DNA of 64,000 nucleotides from Mycetocola spongiae (GTDB lineage: Bacteria; Actinomycetota; Actinomycetes; Actinomycetales; Microbacteriaceae). The stretch's first letter is position 1. Every line of letters starts with the position of its first letter. The stretch covers positions 2,356,001 to 2,420,000 of the forward strand of contig NZ_CP080203.1 in the NCBI RefSeq assembly GCF_020424085.1, in the 5' to 3' direction. A program made the translations under genes and the position numbers. Below are positions 24,286 to 32,179 of this stretch, piece after piece. The notes under the pieces were generated by a model, which had not been told where the DNA came from, did no database searches, and saw nothing but the letters and a program-made list of their open reading frames with translations.

Positions 24286-24810
24286 TTGCGGCTGTCGCGT
24301 CTCCGTTTTCGCGCGGCGGATCCCGCGCAATGTCCGAAATGGCCCCGCCCCGTGGCGCTTAGGGGGGCAAACGCCCTCGCGACTCGTGAACAATAGTCTT
24401 TTTGCCCCGCTCTCTCCAAAATTCCGAACTGGATTCCCACGTCTTTCCAAGGATTTCGGGGCCTTCCGCCGTGGTGCTCTCGCCCGTCGCGGTCGAAAAG
24501 CGCGCCCGAAATCCCGCCAGAAAACCACCCAAAATCGGCGGTGCCGATCCCAAACCCGGGCCCCCTTTCAAACAAAAACAATGGGTTTGAAAAACGGCCC
24601 TCGACCGGGGGGTAGTGTGTGTCTGGGCGATGCTGGGATCGTTCCGTCCGACCCCGAAGCGGGGGCCGATTGGGGAATTCCGGCGCGTCGATAAGACCTG
24701 ATTTTGGGTGCGCTAGGGGCATCCAAAACCGTGGTGCCCCGACCCGATCGACCCCATATCGTGGGGATTAATTGGCGACGGCACCCCCAGAACAGTTAGA
24801 GGAATGACGC

Positions 24811-25722
24811 GTGGGGATTAGTGTCGCCAATTTAAAGAAACGCTACGGACGGGTCCGTGCCGTTCGAGACCTCTCCTTTGAGGTGGCCGAGGGATCCATC
24901 TTTGCGTTCCTCGGGACCAACGGTGCGGGGAAAAGCACCACCATCTCCTGCATCACCACCGTCACACCCTTCGACGGCGGAACCATCCTCGTCGCGGGCC
25001 TGACCGTGGGCCGCGACGATACCGCGATCCGCCACCAGATCGGCGTGGTCTTCCAGCAGTCGATCCTCGACTCCGAACTCACCGTGCGCGAAAACCTCAC
25101 CGTGCGCGCCGGATTTTATGGAATCTCCGGGCGCGAACGGCGCGAACGCATCGCCGAACTCTCCGGCCTCGTGGCCCTGGACGACTTCCTCGACCGGCCC
25201 TATGGGCAGCTCTCGGGCGGGCAAAAACGGCGCGCCGATATCGCCCGTGCGCTCGTGCATCGCCCGCGCATTCTCTTCCTGGATGAGCCCACCGCGGGCC
25301 TGGACCCGCAGAGCCGGGAACAGGTCTGGACCACGATCCACGCGCTGAATAAAAACGTGGGACTCACCGTTTTTCTCACCACGCACTATATGGAGGAGAC
25401 GGAGGAGGCCGATCGGGTCTGCGTGATCGACCGCGGCGAAATCGTCGCGGAGGGCACCCCCGGGCAGCTGCGCCGCGAATATAGCCGCAGCATCCTCTCG
25501 ATCACCCCCGTGCCCGGCAGCACCGAGCGCATCACGGCCGCCCTGGCCTCCTGGGGAATGGAGTGCGAGGCCGGCGAGGTGCTGCGCATCACCGTCGAAA
25601 ACAGCATGCAGTCCCGCCATATCCTGGCGGCGCTGGGCGAGGACGTCGCCGATTTTGAATTCCGCCACGGCACGATGGACGACGTTTTCCTGGCGCTGAC
25701 CGGAACGGGAGTCACCGAATGA
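24811..25722 (+). CDS. cylA: ABC exporter ATP-binding protein, CylA-like
   Basis: A 303-residue ABC ATPase of the DrrA/CcmA type used with ABC-2 permeases to export lipids, pigments and drugs. Walker A is GTNGAGKSTT, the signature is LSGGQKRRADIAR, Walker B is ILFLDEPTAGLDPQSRE, the switch is LTTHYMEETEEAD, and the C-terminal DVFLALTGTG is typical of the subfamily. GTG 24811 follows AGAGGA at 24798-24803. It opens an eleven-gene operon whose content equals the group B Streptococcus cyl locus, where CylA-CylB form the granadaene/hemolysin exporter. The gene order differs: here the exporter genes come first. Confidence 0.85.
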   Translation: MGISVANLKKRYGRVRAVRDLSFEVAEGSIFAFLGTNGAGKSTTISCITTVTPFDGGTILVAGLTVGRDDTAIRHQIGVVFQQSILDSELTVRENLTVRAGFYGISGRERRERIAELSGLVALDDFLDRPYGQLSGGQKRRADIARALVHRPRILFLDEPTAGLDPQSREQVWTTIHALNKNVGLTVFLTTHYMEETEEADRVCVIDRGEIVAEGTPGQLRREYSRSILSITPVPGSTERITAALASWGMECEAGEVLRITVENSMQSRHILAALGEDVADFEFRHGTMDDVFLALTGTGVTE

Positions 25723-26594
25723 CCGTCTATCTGCTGGCCATGCGTAACCTGCGCCTGTTTTTCCGCGACCGCACCCAGGTATTTTTCTCCCTGCTCTCGG
25801 CGCTGATCCTGATCGCGCTCTACGCCCTGTTCCTCGGTAACCTCCAGGTGCTGAACCTGCGCGAGGCCGTGCCCGGGGCCAGCGATGAGCAGATCAGTGC
25901 GTTTGTGAACTCCTGGGTCTTCGCGGGAATCATCATGATCACCTCGCTCACCACGGGACTCGCCGCGATTGGCATCTTCGTGGAGGACCGCTCCACCGGG
26001 CGCTTCCGGGATTTCCTGGTCTCCCCGATTCGGCGCTCGCACCTGATCCTCGGCTATCTGATCGCGAGCTTTGTGGTGGCACTCGTCATGACCATCTTTG
26101 TGGCGATCGTGGGGCAGGTATATCTCGCGATCCGCGGCGAACCGCTCATGAACGCCGTGCAGGCCCTGACCCTCCTGGGCTATATCGCGCTCTCGGCCGC
26201 GGCCTTCTCGGCGCTGTCCAGCTTTATCGTGACATTCATCCGCTCCAACGGGGCCTTCTCGGCGCTCAGCACCATCGTGGGCACCGTGGTGGGTTTTCTC
26301 GCGGGGGCCTATATCCCCGCGGGCACGCTGCCCAGCGGCGTGGTCAACGTGATGAATGCGCTGCCGTTTGCGCAATCGGCGGCCCTCATGCGCCAGCCGC
26401 TCACGGCGAACGCGCTGGAGGACCTGGCGGATGGCCACTCCGAGGCGATCACGGAGCTGTCCGAGTTTTATGGCATCAGCCTGAGCGTGGGCGATTTTGA
26501 CCTGAACAACGGGATGATCCTCGGCATCATGGCGGGAATCTTTGTGGTGTTTGTGCTGTGCGGCTCCTGGCGAATCGGCCGGAGCATTCGATGA
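25719..26594 (+). CDS. cylB: ABC-2 type exporter permease, CylB-like
   Basis: A 291-residue integral membrane protein with about six helices, the ABC-2 permease layout: a soluble N-terminal amphipathic segment NLRLFFRDRTQVFFSLLSAL, a large loop (residues about 45-65), LTTGLAAIGIFVEDRSTGRF, and RDFLVSPIRRSHLILGYLIA. The ATG overlaps the TGA of the ATPase gene. Together they should move the polyene lipid, or a precursor, out of the cytoplasmic membrane. In group B Streptococcus CylB has the corresponding role next to CylA. A 24-bp gap separates it from the acyltransferase gene. Confidence 0.83.
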   Translation: MTVYLLAMRNLRLFFRDRTQVFFSLLSALILIALYALFLGNLQVLNLREAVPGASDEQISAFVNSWVFAGIIMITSLTTGLAAIGIFVEDRSTGRFRDFLVSPIRRSHLILGYLIASFVVALVMTIFVAIVGQVYLAIRGEPLMNAVQALTLLGYIALSAAAFSALSSFIVTFIRSNGAFSALSTIVGTVVGFLAGAYIPAGTLPSGVVNVMNALPFAQSAALMRQPLTANALEDLADGHSEAITELSEFYGISLSVGDFDLNNGMILGIMAGIFVVFVLCGSWRIGRSIR

Positions 26595-26618
26595 CAATTT
26601 TGGAAGGATACGTGAACT

Positions 26619-27551
26619 ATGACCAGAGAAGTTTCTAATCACCCCATCCTCAAGGTGGGCCAGTTCCCCGGCCAGGGGAGCCAGAGCCTGGGCATGGGCC
26701 GCGCCCTGCGCGAAACCTTTCCCGAGGCCCAGGAGGTATATGAAATCGCCTCCGAATCCACCGGAATAGACGTGGTGGCGCTGTGCGAGCGCACATCCGA
26801 GGACTATCTCGCGCAGACCCAGAACGCCCAGCTGGCCATCGTCACCGTGAGCGTGGCGGCCTGGCGAGTATGGGATGAGCGCGTGCGCGAAAGCGAGCGC
26901 GATACCGTGGCCTTTTGTGGGCACAGCATCGGCGCCCTCTCGGCCGCAATCGCCTGTGGCGCGCTGACCATCGCCGAGGGCACCCGGCTCGCGCGCTCGC
27001 GCGGGCTGCTGATGTCCCAGGCCCCGGGCCGCGGATCGATGCTGGCCGTGGCCGTGGGTTCGGTGCAGAACCGCCGCGATACCCTGCGCATCGCCGAGGA
27101 GTGTGGGCTGGATGTGGCCGCCTATAACGGCGACCGGCAGCTGGTGCTCTCGGGCCGGGTCGAGGGGGTTGCGGTGGCCCATGAGCGCCTCGGGGCCCGT
27201 TCGCGCCCGCTCCGCGTGAGCCACGGATTCCACTCCCGGCTGATGGACCCGATCCTGCCGGGCTGGTCCCAGCTGCTTAACGAGGTCACCTTTAAGCCCG
27301 GCCGCAGCGGCTATCTGGGCAGCGCCAGCGGGCAGCTCGCCGGCAGCCCGGAACAGGTGCGCGAGGACCTGCGCGGGGGACTGCGCTCGCCCGTGCGCTG
27401 GGACCGCGTGCTGAAGCGCACAGCGAAGTCCCCGCAATGGGCGGTATTTGGCCCCGGCCGCGCCCTCGTTGGGCTCGGCCGCCGCGGGGTTCCCGGGGTA
27501 GCCCCGATCACCATCGACGATGCCTATGCCAGAAATGCGAGAAAATCATGA
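26619..27551 (+). CDS. cylD: Malonyl-CoA:ACP acyltransferase, CylD-like
   Basis: A 310-residue FabD-type acyltransferase that should load malonyl units on the ACP encoded downstream. It has the N-terminal GQFPGQGSQSLGMG, QNAQLAIVTVSVAAWR, the nucleophile motif GHSIGAL with Ser103, an Arg in the following RSRGLLM segment, and the catalytic His in VSHGFHSRLMDPI. GHSIG replaces the more usual GHSLG. The C-terminal third is poorly conserved. Its stop overlaps the ketoreductase start (ATGA at 27548). In the cyl locus CylD is the malonyl-CoA:ACP transacylase, also next to cylG. Confidence 0.87.
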   Translation: MTREVSNHPILKVGQFPGQGSQSLGMGRALRETFPEAQEVYEIASESTGIDVVALCERTSEDYLAQTQNAQLAIVTVSVAAWRVWDERVRESERDTVAFCGHSIGALSAAIACGALTIAEGTRLARSRGLLMSQAPGRGSMLAVAVGSVQNRRDTLRIAEECGLDVAAYNGDRQLVLSGRVEGVAVAHERLGARSRPLRVSHGFHSRLMDPILPGWSQLLNEVTFKPGRSGYLGSASGQLAGSPEQVREDLRGGLRSPVRWDRVLKRTAKSPQWAVFGPGRALVGLGRRGVPGVAPITIDDAYARNARKS

Positions 27552-28294
27552 CCGACCCCACGCCCACCCCCGTCGCCCTGGTGGCCGGCGGTAGCCGCGG
27601 AATCGGCCGGGCCAGCGCGCTGGCCCTCGCCGCCGCGGGCCGCGATGTGGCCGTGCTCTATCACTCGGCGGAGGACGCCGCGCTTGAGGTGGTTTCCGAG
27701 ATCGAGGCGCTGGGTCGCCGGGCCATCGCCCTGCGCACCGATGTCCGCGAGGAGGCCGAGGTCCGCTCGGCCTTCCGCGCCGTGCGCACCGAATTGGGCA
27801 CCCTCACCGACGTGGTGATCAGCTCCGGCATCACCGCCGATGGGCTCGCCGCCACGATGTCGCTGGCCAGCTGGGACAGCGTGATCGCGACCAACCTCAC
27901 GGGCTCCTTCCTGATCGCGCGCGAGGCCGTGAAGGCCATGCGCCGCGGCGGGGGCAGCATCGTGATGATCGGCTCCACCTCGGGCATCAGCGGCCAGGCC
28001 GGACAGGTGAACTACAGCGCGAGCAAGGGCGGGCTGCACACCATGGTCCAGGCCTTCGCCAAGGAGGCCGCCGGCTTTGGCATCCGCGTTAACGCCGTGG
28101 CCCCGGGCTTCACCGATACCGACATGCTGCGCTCGATGGATGCCAAGGCCCGCGCGGCCATGACCGCCCATATTCCCCTCGGCCGGGTCGCCGAGAGCGC
28201 GGAGGTCGCCTCCGTGGTGGCCTTCCTCTCCGGACCCGCCGCCTCCTATATCACCGGACAGATTCTCGCCGTAGACGGCGGACTGACCGCCTAA
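27548..28294 (+). CDS. cylG: 3-oxoacyl-ACP reductase, CylG-like
   Basis: A 248-residue FabG-type SDR that should reduce the beta-keto group after each elongation. It shows LVAGGSRGIGRASALALAAAG, ALRTDVREEAEV, SSGIT at the NNAG position, IGSTSGISGQAGQ with catalytic Ser, NYSASKGGLHTM with the YxxxK pair, and the FabG-like tail VAFLSGPAASYITGQIL and AVDGGL. The ATG at 27548 overlaps the acyltransferase stop; an upstream extension of the frame lies inside that gene and is rejected. cylD-cylG-acpC-cylZ is exactly the order of the streptococcal cyl locus. Confidence 0.9.
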   Translation: MTDPTPTPVALVAGGSRGIGRASALALAAAGRDVAVLYHSAEDAALEVVSEIEALGRRAIALRTDVREEAEVRSAFRAVRTELGTLTDVVISSGITADGLAATMSLASWDSVIATNLTGSFLIAREAVKAMRRGGGSIVMIGSTSGISGQAGQVNYSASKGGLHTMVQAFAKEAAGFGIRVNAVAPGFTDTDMLRSMDAKARAAMTAHIPLGRVAESAEVASVVAFLSGPAASYITGQILAVDGGLTA

Positions 28295-28313
28295 CCACCC
28301 AGAAAAGGAAATC

Positions 28314-28601
28314 ATGACTACCCACGCCCAGATCCTGGAGCGGGCCACCGCCCGCACGCAGCTGAATAGCACCCTGAAGCGCCTGATCGCGGAGGGCCTT
28401 GACCTTCCCGTGAGCGGGGACCAGATCGAGGATGACCAGCCGCTCTTTGGCCGCGGACTCGAACTCGACTCGCTGGACACCCTCGAAATCGTCAGCCTCG
28501 TGGAGGAGGAGTTTGAGGTGTATATCACCGATGACGAGAAGTTTGTTTTTGGTTCGATTAATAAGATCTGCGACCTGATCGAGCGCGAGCAGGCCAAGTG
28601 A
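28314..28601 (+). CDS. acpC: Acyl carrier protein, AcpC-like
   Basis: A 95-residue acidic carrier protein. The phosphopantetheine attachment site is the Ser in LELDSLDTLEIV (Ser53), preceded by DDQPLFGRGL, the expected loop 1 of an ACP. The N-terminus carries about 15 residues more than FabF-type ACPs. It should hold the growing polyene chain and be activated by the PPTase encoded at 34603. AGAAAAGGA lies just before the ATG at 28314. The stop overlaps the GTG of the dehydratase gene (GTGA at 28598). Confidence 0.9.
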   Translation: MTTHAQILERATARTQLNSTLKRLIAEGLDLPVSGDQIEDDQPLFGRGLELDSLDTLEIVSLVEEEFEVYITDDEKFVFGSINKICDLIEREQAK

Positions 28602-29044
28602 GTACCCCCGAAACCCTCGGGGCCGCCGAGCTGATGACCCTCCTGCCGCACCGTCACCCGATGGTGCTGCTGGATGGCGTGACCGAGCTGATCCCCGGAA
28701 AATCCGGCATCGGCCTGAAAAATATCACGATCTCCGATCCGGTATTCCAGGGCCATTTCCCCGGGGAACCCATCTACCCCGGCGTGTTTATGATCGAGGC
28801 CGCCGCGCAGCTATGCGGCATCATCCTCTCCCGCGATAGCGCCCAGACCGAGCCGCGCATCGGCTATCTGGCCGCGGTGAAGAAGTTCCGCTTCAGCGAG
28901 CTCGTGCGCCCGGGCGATAGCCTGCGCATCTCCGCGACCCGAGGCTCCGGCTTCGGGGCGCTCACCGATTTTGCCGTGGAGCTGCGCAACGGGTCCACCG
29001 TGGTGGCCTCGGGCAACGTGGTCATCGCCCTCGGGGACGCCTAA
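28598..29044 (+). CDS. cylZ: 3-hydroxyacyl-ACP dehydratase, CylZ-like
   Basis: A 148-residue hotdog-fold dehydratase of the FabZ family. LPHRHPMVLLDGV at the N-terminus, then GHFPGEPIYPGVFMIEAAAQ containing the catalytic pair His53 and Glu67, are diagnostic. With a ketoreductase and no enoyl reductase in the locus, each cycle would leave a trans double bond, giving a conjugated polyene. GTG 28598 overlaps the ACP stop. CylZ is the equivalent protein in the streptococcal locus and follows acpC there too. Confidence 0.9.
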   Translation: MSTPETLGAAELMTLLPHRHPMVLLDGVTELIPGKSGIGLKNITISDPVFQGHFPGEPIYPGVFMIEAAAQLCGIILSRDSAQTEPRIGYLAAVKKFRFSELVRPGDSLRISATRGSGFGALTDFAVELRNGSTVVASGNVVIALGDA

Positions 29045-29052
29045 ACCCGATC

Positions 29053-31161
29053 ATGTCTCTCCAGATCCTTCCCTATGACCCGGCGCTGCACGGCGCCGGT
29101 GTGGCGGCGCTGTTTAACCGGCTCCGCTATGCGGCCGCGGCCAGCGGTGTCCCGCTCGACGCGCGCTCGCTGAACGCGGTGCTTGACGAGCGCGGAACCA
29201 CCATCTTTTTGGTGGCCGTGCAGGAGAACACCGTCGTGGGAACCATCGGATTTTTTGCGGTCTCCGGCCGCCGGGTGGCCCCGGCGGGCGAGCTGTTTTG
29301 TGGCATGTTCCTGATCGATCCGGCGCATCGCACCGGGCCGCTCGCGGGCAGGCTCTTCCTGGAATCCTTTGAACGGATCGTGGAGATGGGCATTCGCACC
29401 CTCCGCCTCGAGGTGGACCCCGTAAACGTGAGGGCCTTCCCCCTCTATCTGCGCGTGGGCTTCCGCGCGCCCGAGGGCACGGAGCCCGATGAGAACGGCT
29501 ATCTGGAGCTGATCAGCCACCTCCCCGGTGTGGTGATCGACCTGCTGGCCGACCTCGGGGAGGACCCGCGCGGCGGGGACTCCGGGTTCCACTGGCGCAC
29601 GATGGAACGCGCCCGCTCGGGAACGCTGCATGACGGCGTGACCCGGGAGGGGGGCGAGGACATCGTGGAATACGTGTTTAACGTGGACGACGGCCGGATC
29701 CGCGTGCGCGTGGACCTGGCCAGCGGCAGGCCGCGCGGCACCCTCGTGAACGAGGAGCCGTGGGTGCGCCCCGCCGCACGCGAGCCCGGGGAAACCGGAA
29801 CGCTGCCGCGGCGCGTGGTCTCGGCCGCGGTGGGGGATTTCCTGGTATCCGTGGACGAGGCAGGGACGCTGCGCGTGGAACACCCGCAGCACCTCGGCCC
29901 GCTGCTAACCGAACACTTCCCCGTCTCCCCCGTGCGCCGTTATGGTGCGCGCCGCCCCGAGCGGCTCCGGGTCACCACCCTGCTGACAGCCTCCGGCTGG
30001 CACAGCAGTGTGCCCGCCCGGGACGATAGCCCCGCCGTTTCCCGCGAGCTGACCGTGGACGAGGACGGGCTGCGCCTGAGCGTGGATGCCGGGGCGGGCA
30101 ATCGCGTGGCCGTGGTGCCCTGGAACGGAATGCGCCGCGCCTATGTGGAGCACTGCGGGGTGCGCGGCACCGAGGTGCACGCCGTGGCCCGCGGCCACTG
30201 GCCGGCCGAGGTGATGGGTTATGAGGCGGCGCTGGAGAGCGAACCCGCCCGCGGAGCCACCACCACCTGGATCGAGCCGCGGCTGGGGCTCGAGGTGGGC
30301 ATCACCTGGTATACCGACGGCGAACTGCGTTTTGAGGGCGGAAGCCTGCCCCTGAATATTTCCCCCGGCGGCCGGGTGGACTATCGCATCTCGCTGCGTT
30401 CGGTGGGGGCCGCCGAACCGCTGCCGCCGATATATACCCAGGAGCGGGCCGAGGCCCCGGTCTGGACGCCACACCGGCGCGGCTGCGCCGAGGTGCACGA
30501 GGCCGCGGGGCACGGCGAGGGCGAGGCCCTCTGGGTTGTGCCCGAGCTCGGGGTGGTGAACTGGGAAACCGGTGGCCGCCGCGTGCTCGCCTCCTCCTTC
30601 CCCGCACCGCGCTCGATCGGGGCGGTGCCCGATGGCCGCGCGGGCCTCTGGGTCAGCGTGCAGGGCCCGCGCGAGCATCCCGAGCAGGGGGTCGAATGGG
30701 GGGTGGGTCGCCGCCTTCCGCCCCTGGATATCGCCGATACCGGCCCCGATGAGGGGTGGTCGCTGACCCGGATCGGCCCCGATCTGACGCGGCTGCGGCT
30801 CGATGTGCGGGTACCACCCTCGCGCTCCGATCGGGAACTCGCGGTGCATATCGCGCCGGCCGGCGCGGGCACCGTGCGCCTGGGCGGCAGCCCGGGGGAA
30901 CCCGAGCAGGTATTTTCCCGCGAGGGCGCCCACCCGTGGCGGGCCACGGCCCGCGCCGCCCGCTTTGATGACGCGAGCGGACACACCCTACAACTGCGGT
31001 CCGTCTCCGATGAGACCGATGAAATCCTGGTGCGCGCGCATCCCAAATGGGTCCTCGCCTCACTCGTGCATCGCGTTCCGCGCGGGCAACCGGGTCTGGC
31101 CAGCTGGATCCTCGACGCCGCACCACATCCCGAACTTAACCCTCTTTCCTTCCCACAGTGA
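29053..31161 (+). CDS. cylE: CylE-like protein: GNAT domain plus long beta-rich region
   Basis: A 702-residue protein with no signal peptide or membrane helix. Residues about 1-170 look like a GNAT acyltransferase: FLVAVQENTVVGTIGFFAV, CGMFLIDPAHRTGPLAGRLF (a weak pyrophosphate loop) and IRTLRLEVDPVNVRAFPLYL then RVGFR. The remaining 530 residues are predicted mostly beta, with many Trp/Gly turns, and match no family I recognise. In group B Streptococcus CylE (about 670 residues) is essential for pigment and hemolysis and has been proposed to join the polyene acyl chain to ornithine; that activity would suit a GNAT fold. Assignment rests on size, GNAT head and position before the GcvT-like gene, as in cylE-cylF-cylI. 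Confidence 0.75.
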   Translation: MSLQILPYDPALHGAGVAALFNRLRYAAAASGVPLDARSLNAVLDERGTTIFLVAVQENTVVGTIGFFAVSGRRVAPAGELFCGMFLIDPAHRTGPLAGRLFLESFERIVEMGIRTLRLEVDPVNVRAFPLYLRVGFRAPEGTEPDENGYLELISHLPGVVIDLLADLGEDPRGGDSGFHWRTMERARSGTLHDGVTREGGEDIVEYVFNVDDGRIRVRVDLASGRPRGTLVNEEPWVRPAAREPGETGTLPRRVVSAAVGDFLVSVDEAGTLRVEHPQHLGPLLTEHFPVSPVRRYGARRPERLRVTTLLTASGWHSSVPARDDSPAVSRELTVDEDGLRLSVDAGAGNRVAVVPWNGMRRAYVEHCGVRGTEVHAVARGHWPAEVMGYEAALESEPARGATTTWIEPRLGLEVGITWYTDGELRFEGGSLPLNISPGGRVDYRISLRSVGAAEPLPPIYTQERAEAPVWTPHRRGCAEVHEAAGHGEGEALWVVPELGVVNWETGGRRVLASSFPAPRSIGAVPDGRAGLWVSVQGPREHPEQGVEWGVGRRLPPLDIADTGPDEGWSLTRIGPDLTRLRLDVRVPPSRSDRELAVHIAPAGAGTVRLGGSPGEPEQVFSREGAHPWRATARAARFDDASGHTLQLRSVSDETDEILVRAHPKWVLASLVHRVPRGQPGLASWILDAAPHPELNPLSFPQ

Positions 31162-31177
31162 ATATCTGGAGAACACC

Positions 31178-32170
31178 ATGACGAACACCACCTCCGCGGG
31201 CTACCGCAACATTCGTGACACCGCCGCCGCCTACCGTCGCGGGGACGCCGTCCTCGCCCTGGGCGGACCCGATCGCTTCGCCGCGCTGTCCTATCTGCTG
31301 GCCAAGCGCACCGAGTTTGCCGAGCCCGGCACCCTCGTGGAATCCGCCGTCCTGAACGCCGAGGGCGGTATCCAGGATGTTGTCCTGGCCCTGATCGGCG
31401 AGGACGAGGTGCTCCTCGTCAGCGAGCTGCCCGAGTTTTTTGATGTCCGTGCGGCCCTCGCCGCCGGCGGCTTTAACGATGTGACCTGCACCCCGCGCCC
31501 CGATATCGCGCTGGCCGCGATCGAGGGCCCCGCGTCCTGGCGCGCCATCGAGCCGCTGATCGAGCTGGAGGTCTCCAGCCTGCTGCTGAGCGAGTCCACC
31601 CCGGCCACCGTGCCCGGCGCCGCCTCGGCCACCGTATATCGCACCGGAACCACCGCCGAATACGGCTATCTGATCGTGACCGAGGGTCTGTCCGCGGAGG
31701 CCCTGCTGGCCTGCGCTACGGAGCGTGCGCTCGCGGTGGGTGGCGGCGTGACCGATCGCGCCGCGCTGATCCGCGCGCAGGCCGAGGTGAGCCACCCCGT
31801 GGTTCCCGAGCAGTTCACGGGCCTGAATGTGCGCGAGGCGGGGGCCGTCTGGCTCACCTCGCCCGACCGCGATGACGAGTTCCTGGGTTCGGCCGCGCTG
31901 GCCGATGTGGCGGCTACCCGCTCGCTGATCGCCGTGCGCGCCACCGGCGCCGAGGTTCCCGCGGGCGCCGAGGTGCGTGCGGGCGAGACCGTGATCGGCA
32001 CGATCCACCTCGCGCTGCCCGCCGCGGGCGAGGCCGATGGATTTGGCCTGGCCCTCGTGGACCTGCCCTTTAACGTTCCCGGCCTGGACCTGAACGCCGA
32101 TGGTGTAGCCCTGCGCACCGTATCCCGTCCCGCCGCCGACCCGCGCTCGTGGGTCGAGGCGATCGGTTAG
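31178..32170 (+). CDS. cylF: GcvT-like aminomethyltransferase-family protein, CylF-like
   Basis: A 330-residue protein of the GcvT/YgfZ tetrahydrofolate-binding fold. VLALGGPDRFAALSYLLAKR and LVESAVLNAEGGIQDVVLAL correspond to the N-terminal GcvT elements, including the conserved Asp after the NxxGG turn. DRDDEFLGSAAL matches the PxKxxFIG-type segment. The usual substrate motifs of true glycine-cleavage T-protein are weak, and no gcvH, gcvP or other glycine-cleavage gene is nearby. The streptococcal cyl locus carries an aminomethyltransferase-like gene, cylF, in the same place between cylE and cylI; its step in the pathway is not established. The ATG at 31178 follows TGGAGAA, and an upstream frame extension lies inside cylE. 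Confidence 0.8.
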   Translation: MTNTTSAGYRNIRDTAAAYRRGDAVLALGGPDRFAALSYLLAKRTEFAEPGTLVESAVLNAEGGIQDVVLALIGEDEVLLVSELPEFFDVRAALAAGGFNDVTCTPRPDIALAAIEGPASWRAIEPLIELEVSSLLLSESTPATVPGAASATVYRTGTTAEYGYLIVTEGLSAEALLACATERALAVGGGVTDRAALIRAQAEVSHPVVPEQFTGLNVREAGAVWLTSPDRDDEFLGSAALADVAATRSLIAVRATGAEVPAGAEVRAGETVIGTIHLALPAAGEADGFGLALVDLPFNVPGLDLNADGVALRTVSRPAADPRSWVEAIG

Positions 32171-32179
32171 GCCGCGGTC

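Noticed and set aside
24261-24722. Overlapping frames of about 140-150 codons on both strands in the 24.3-24.7 kb gap
   Set aside because: No ribosome sites, no family features, Arg/Pro-rich reading; treated as non-coding leader.
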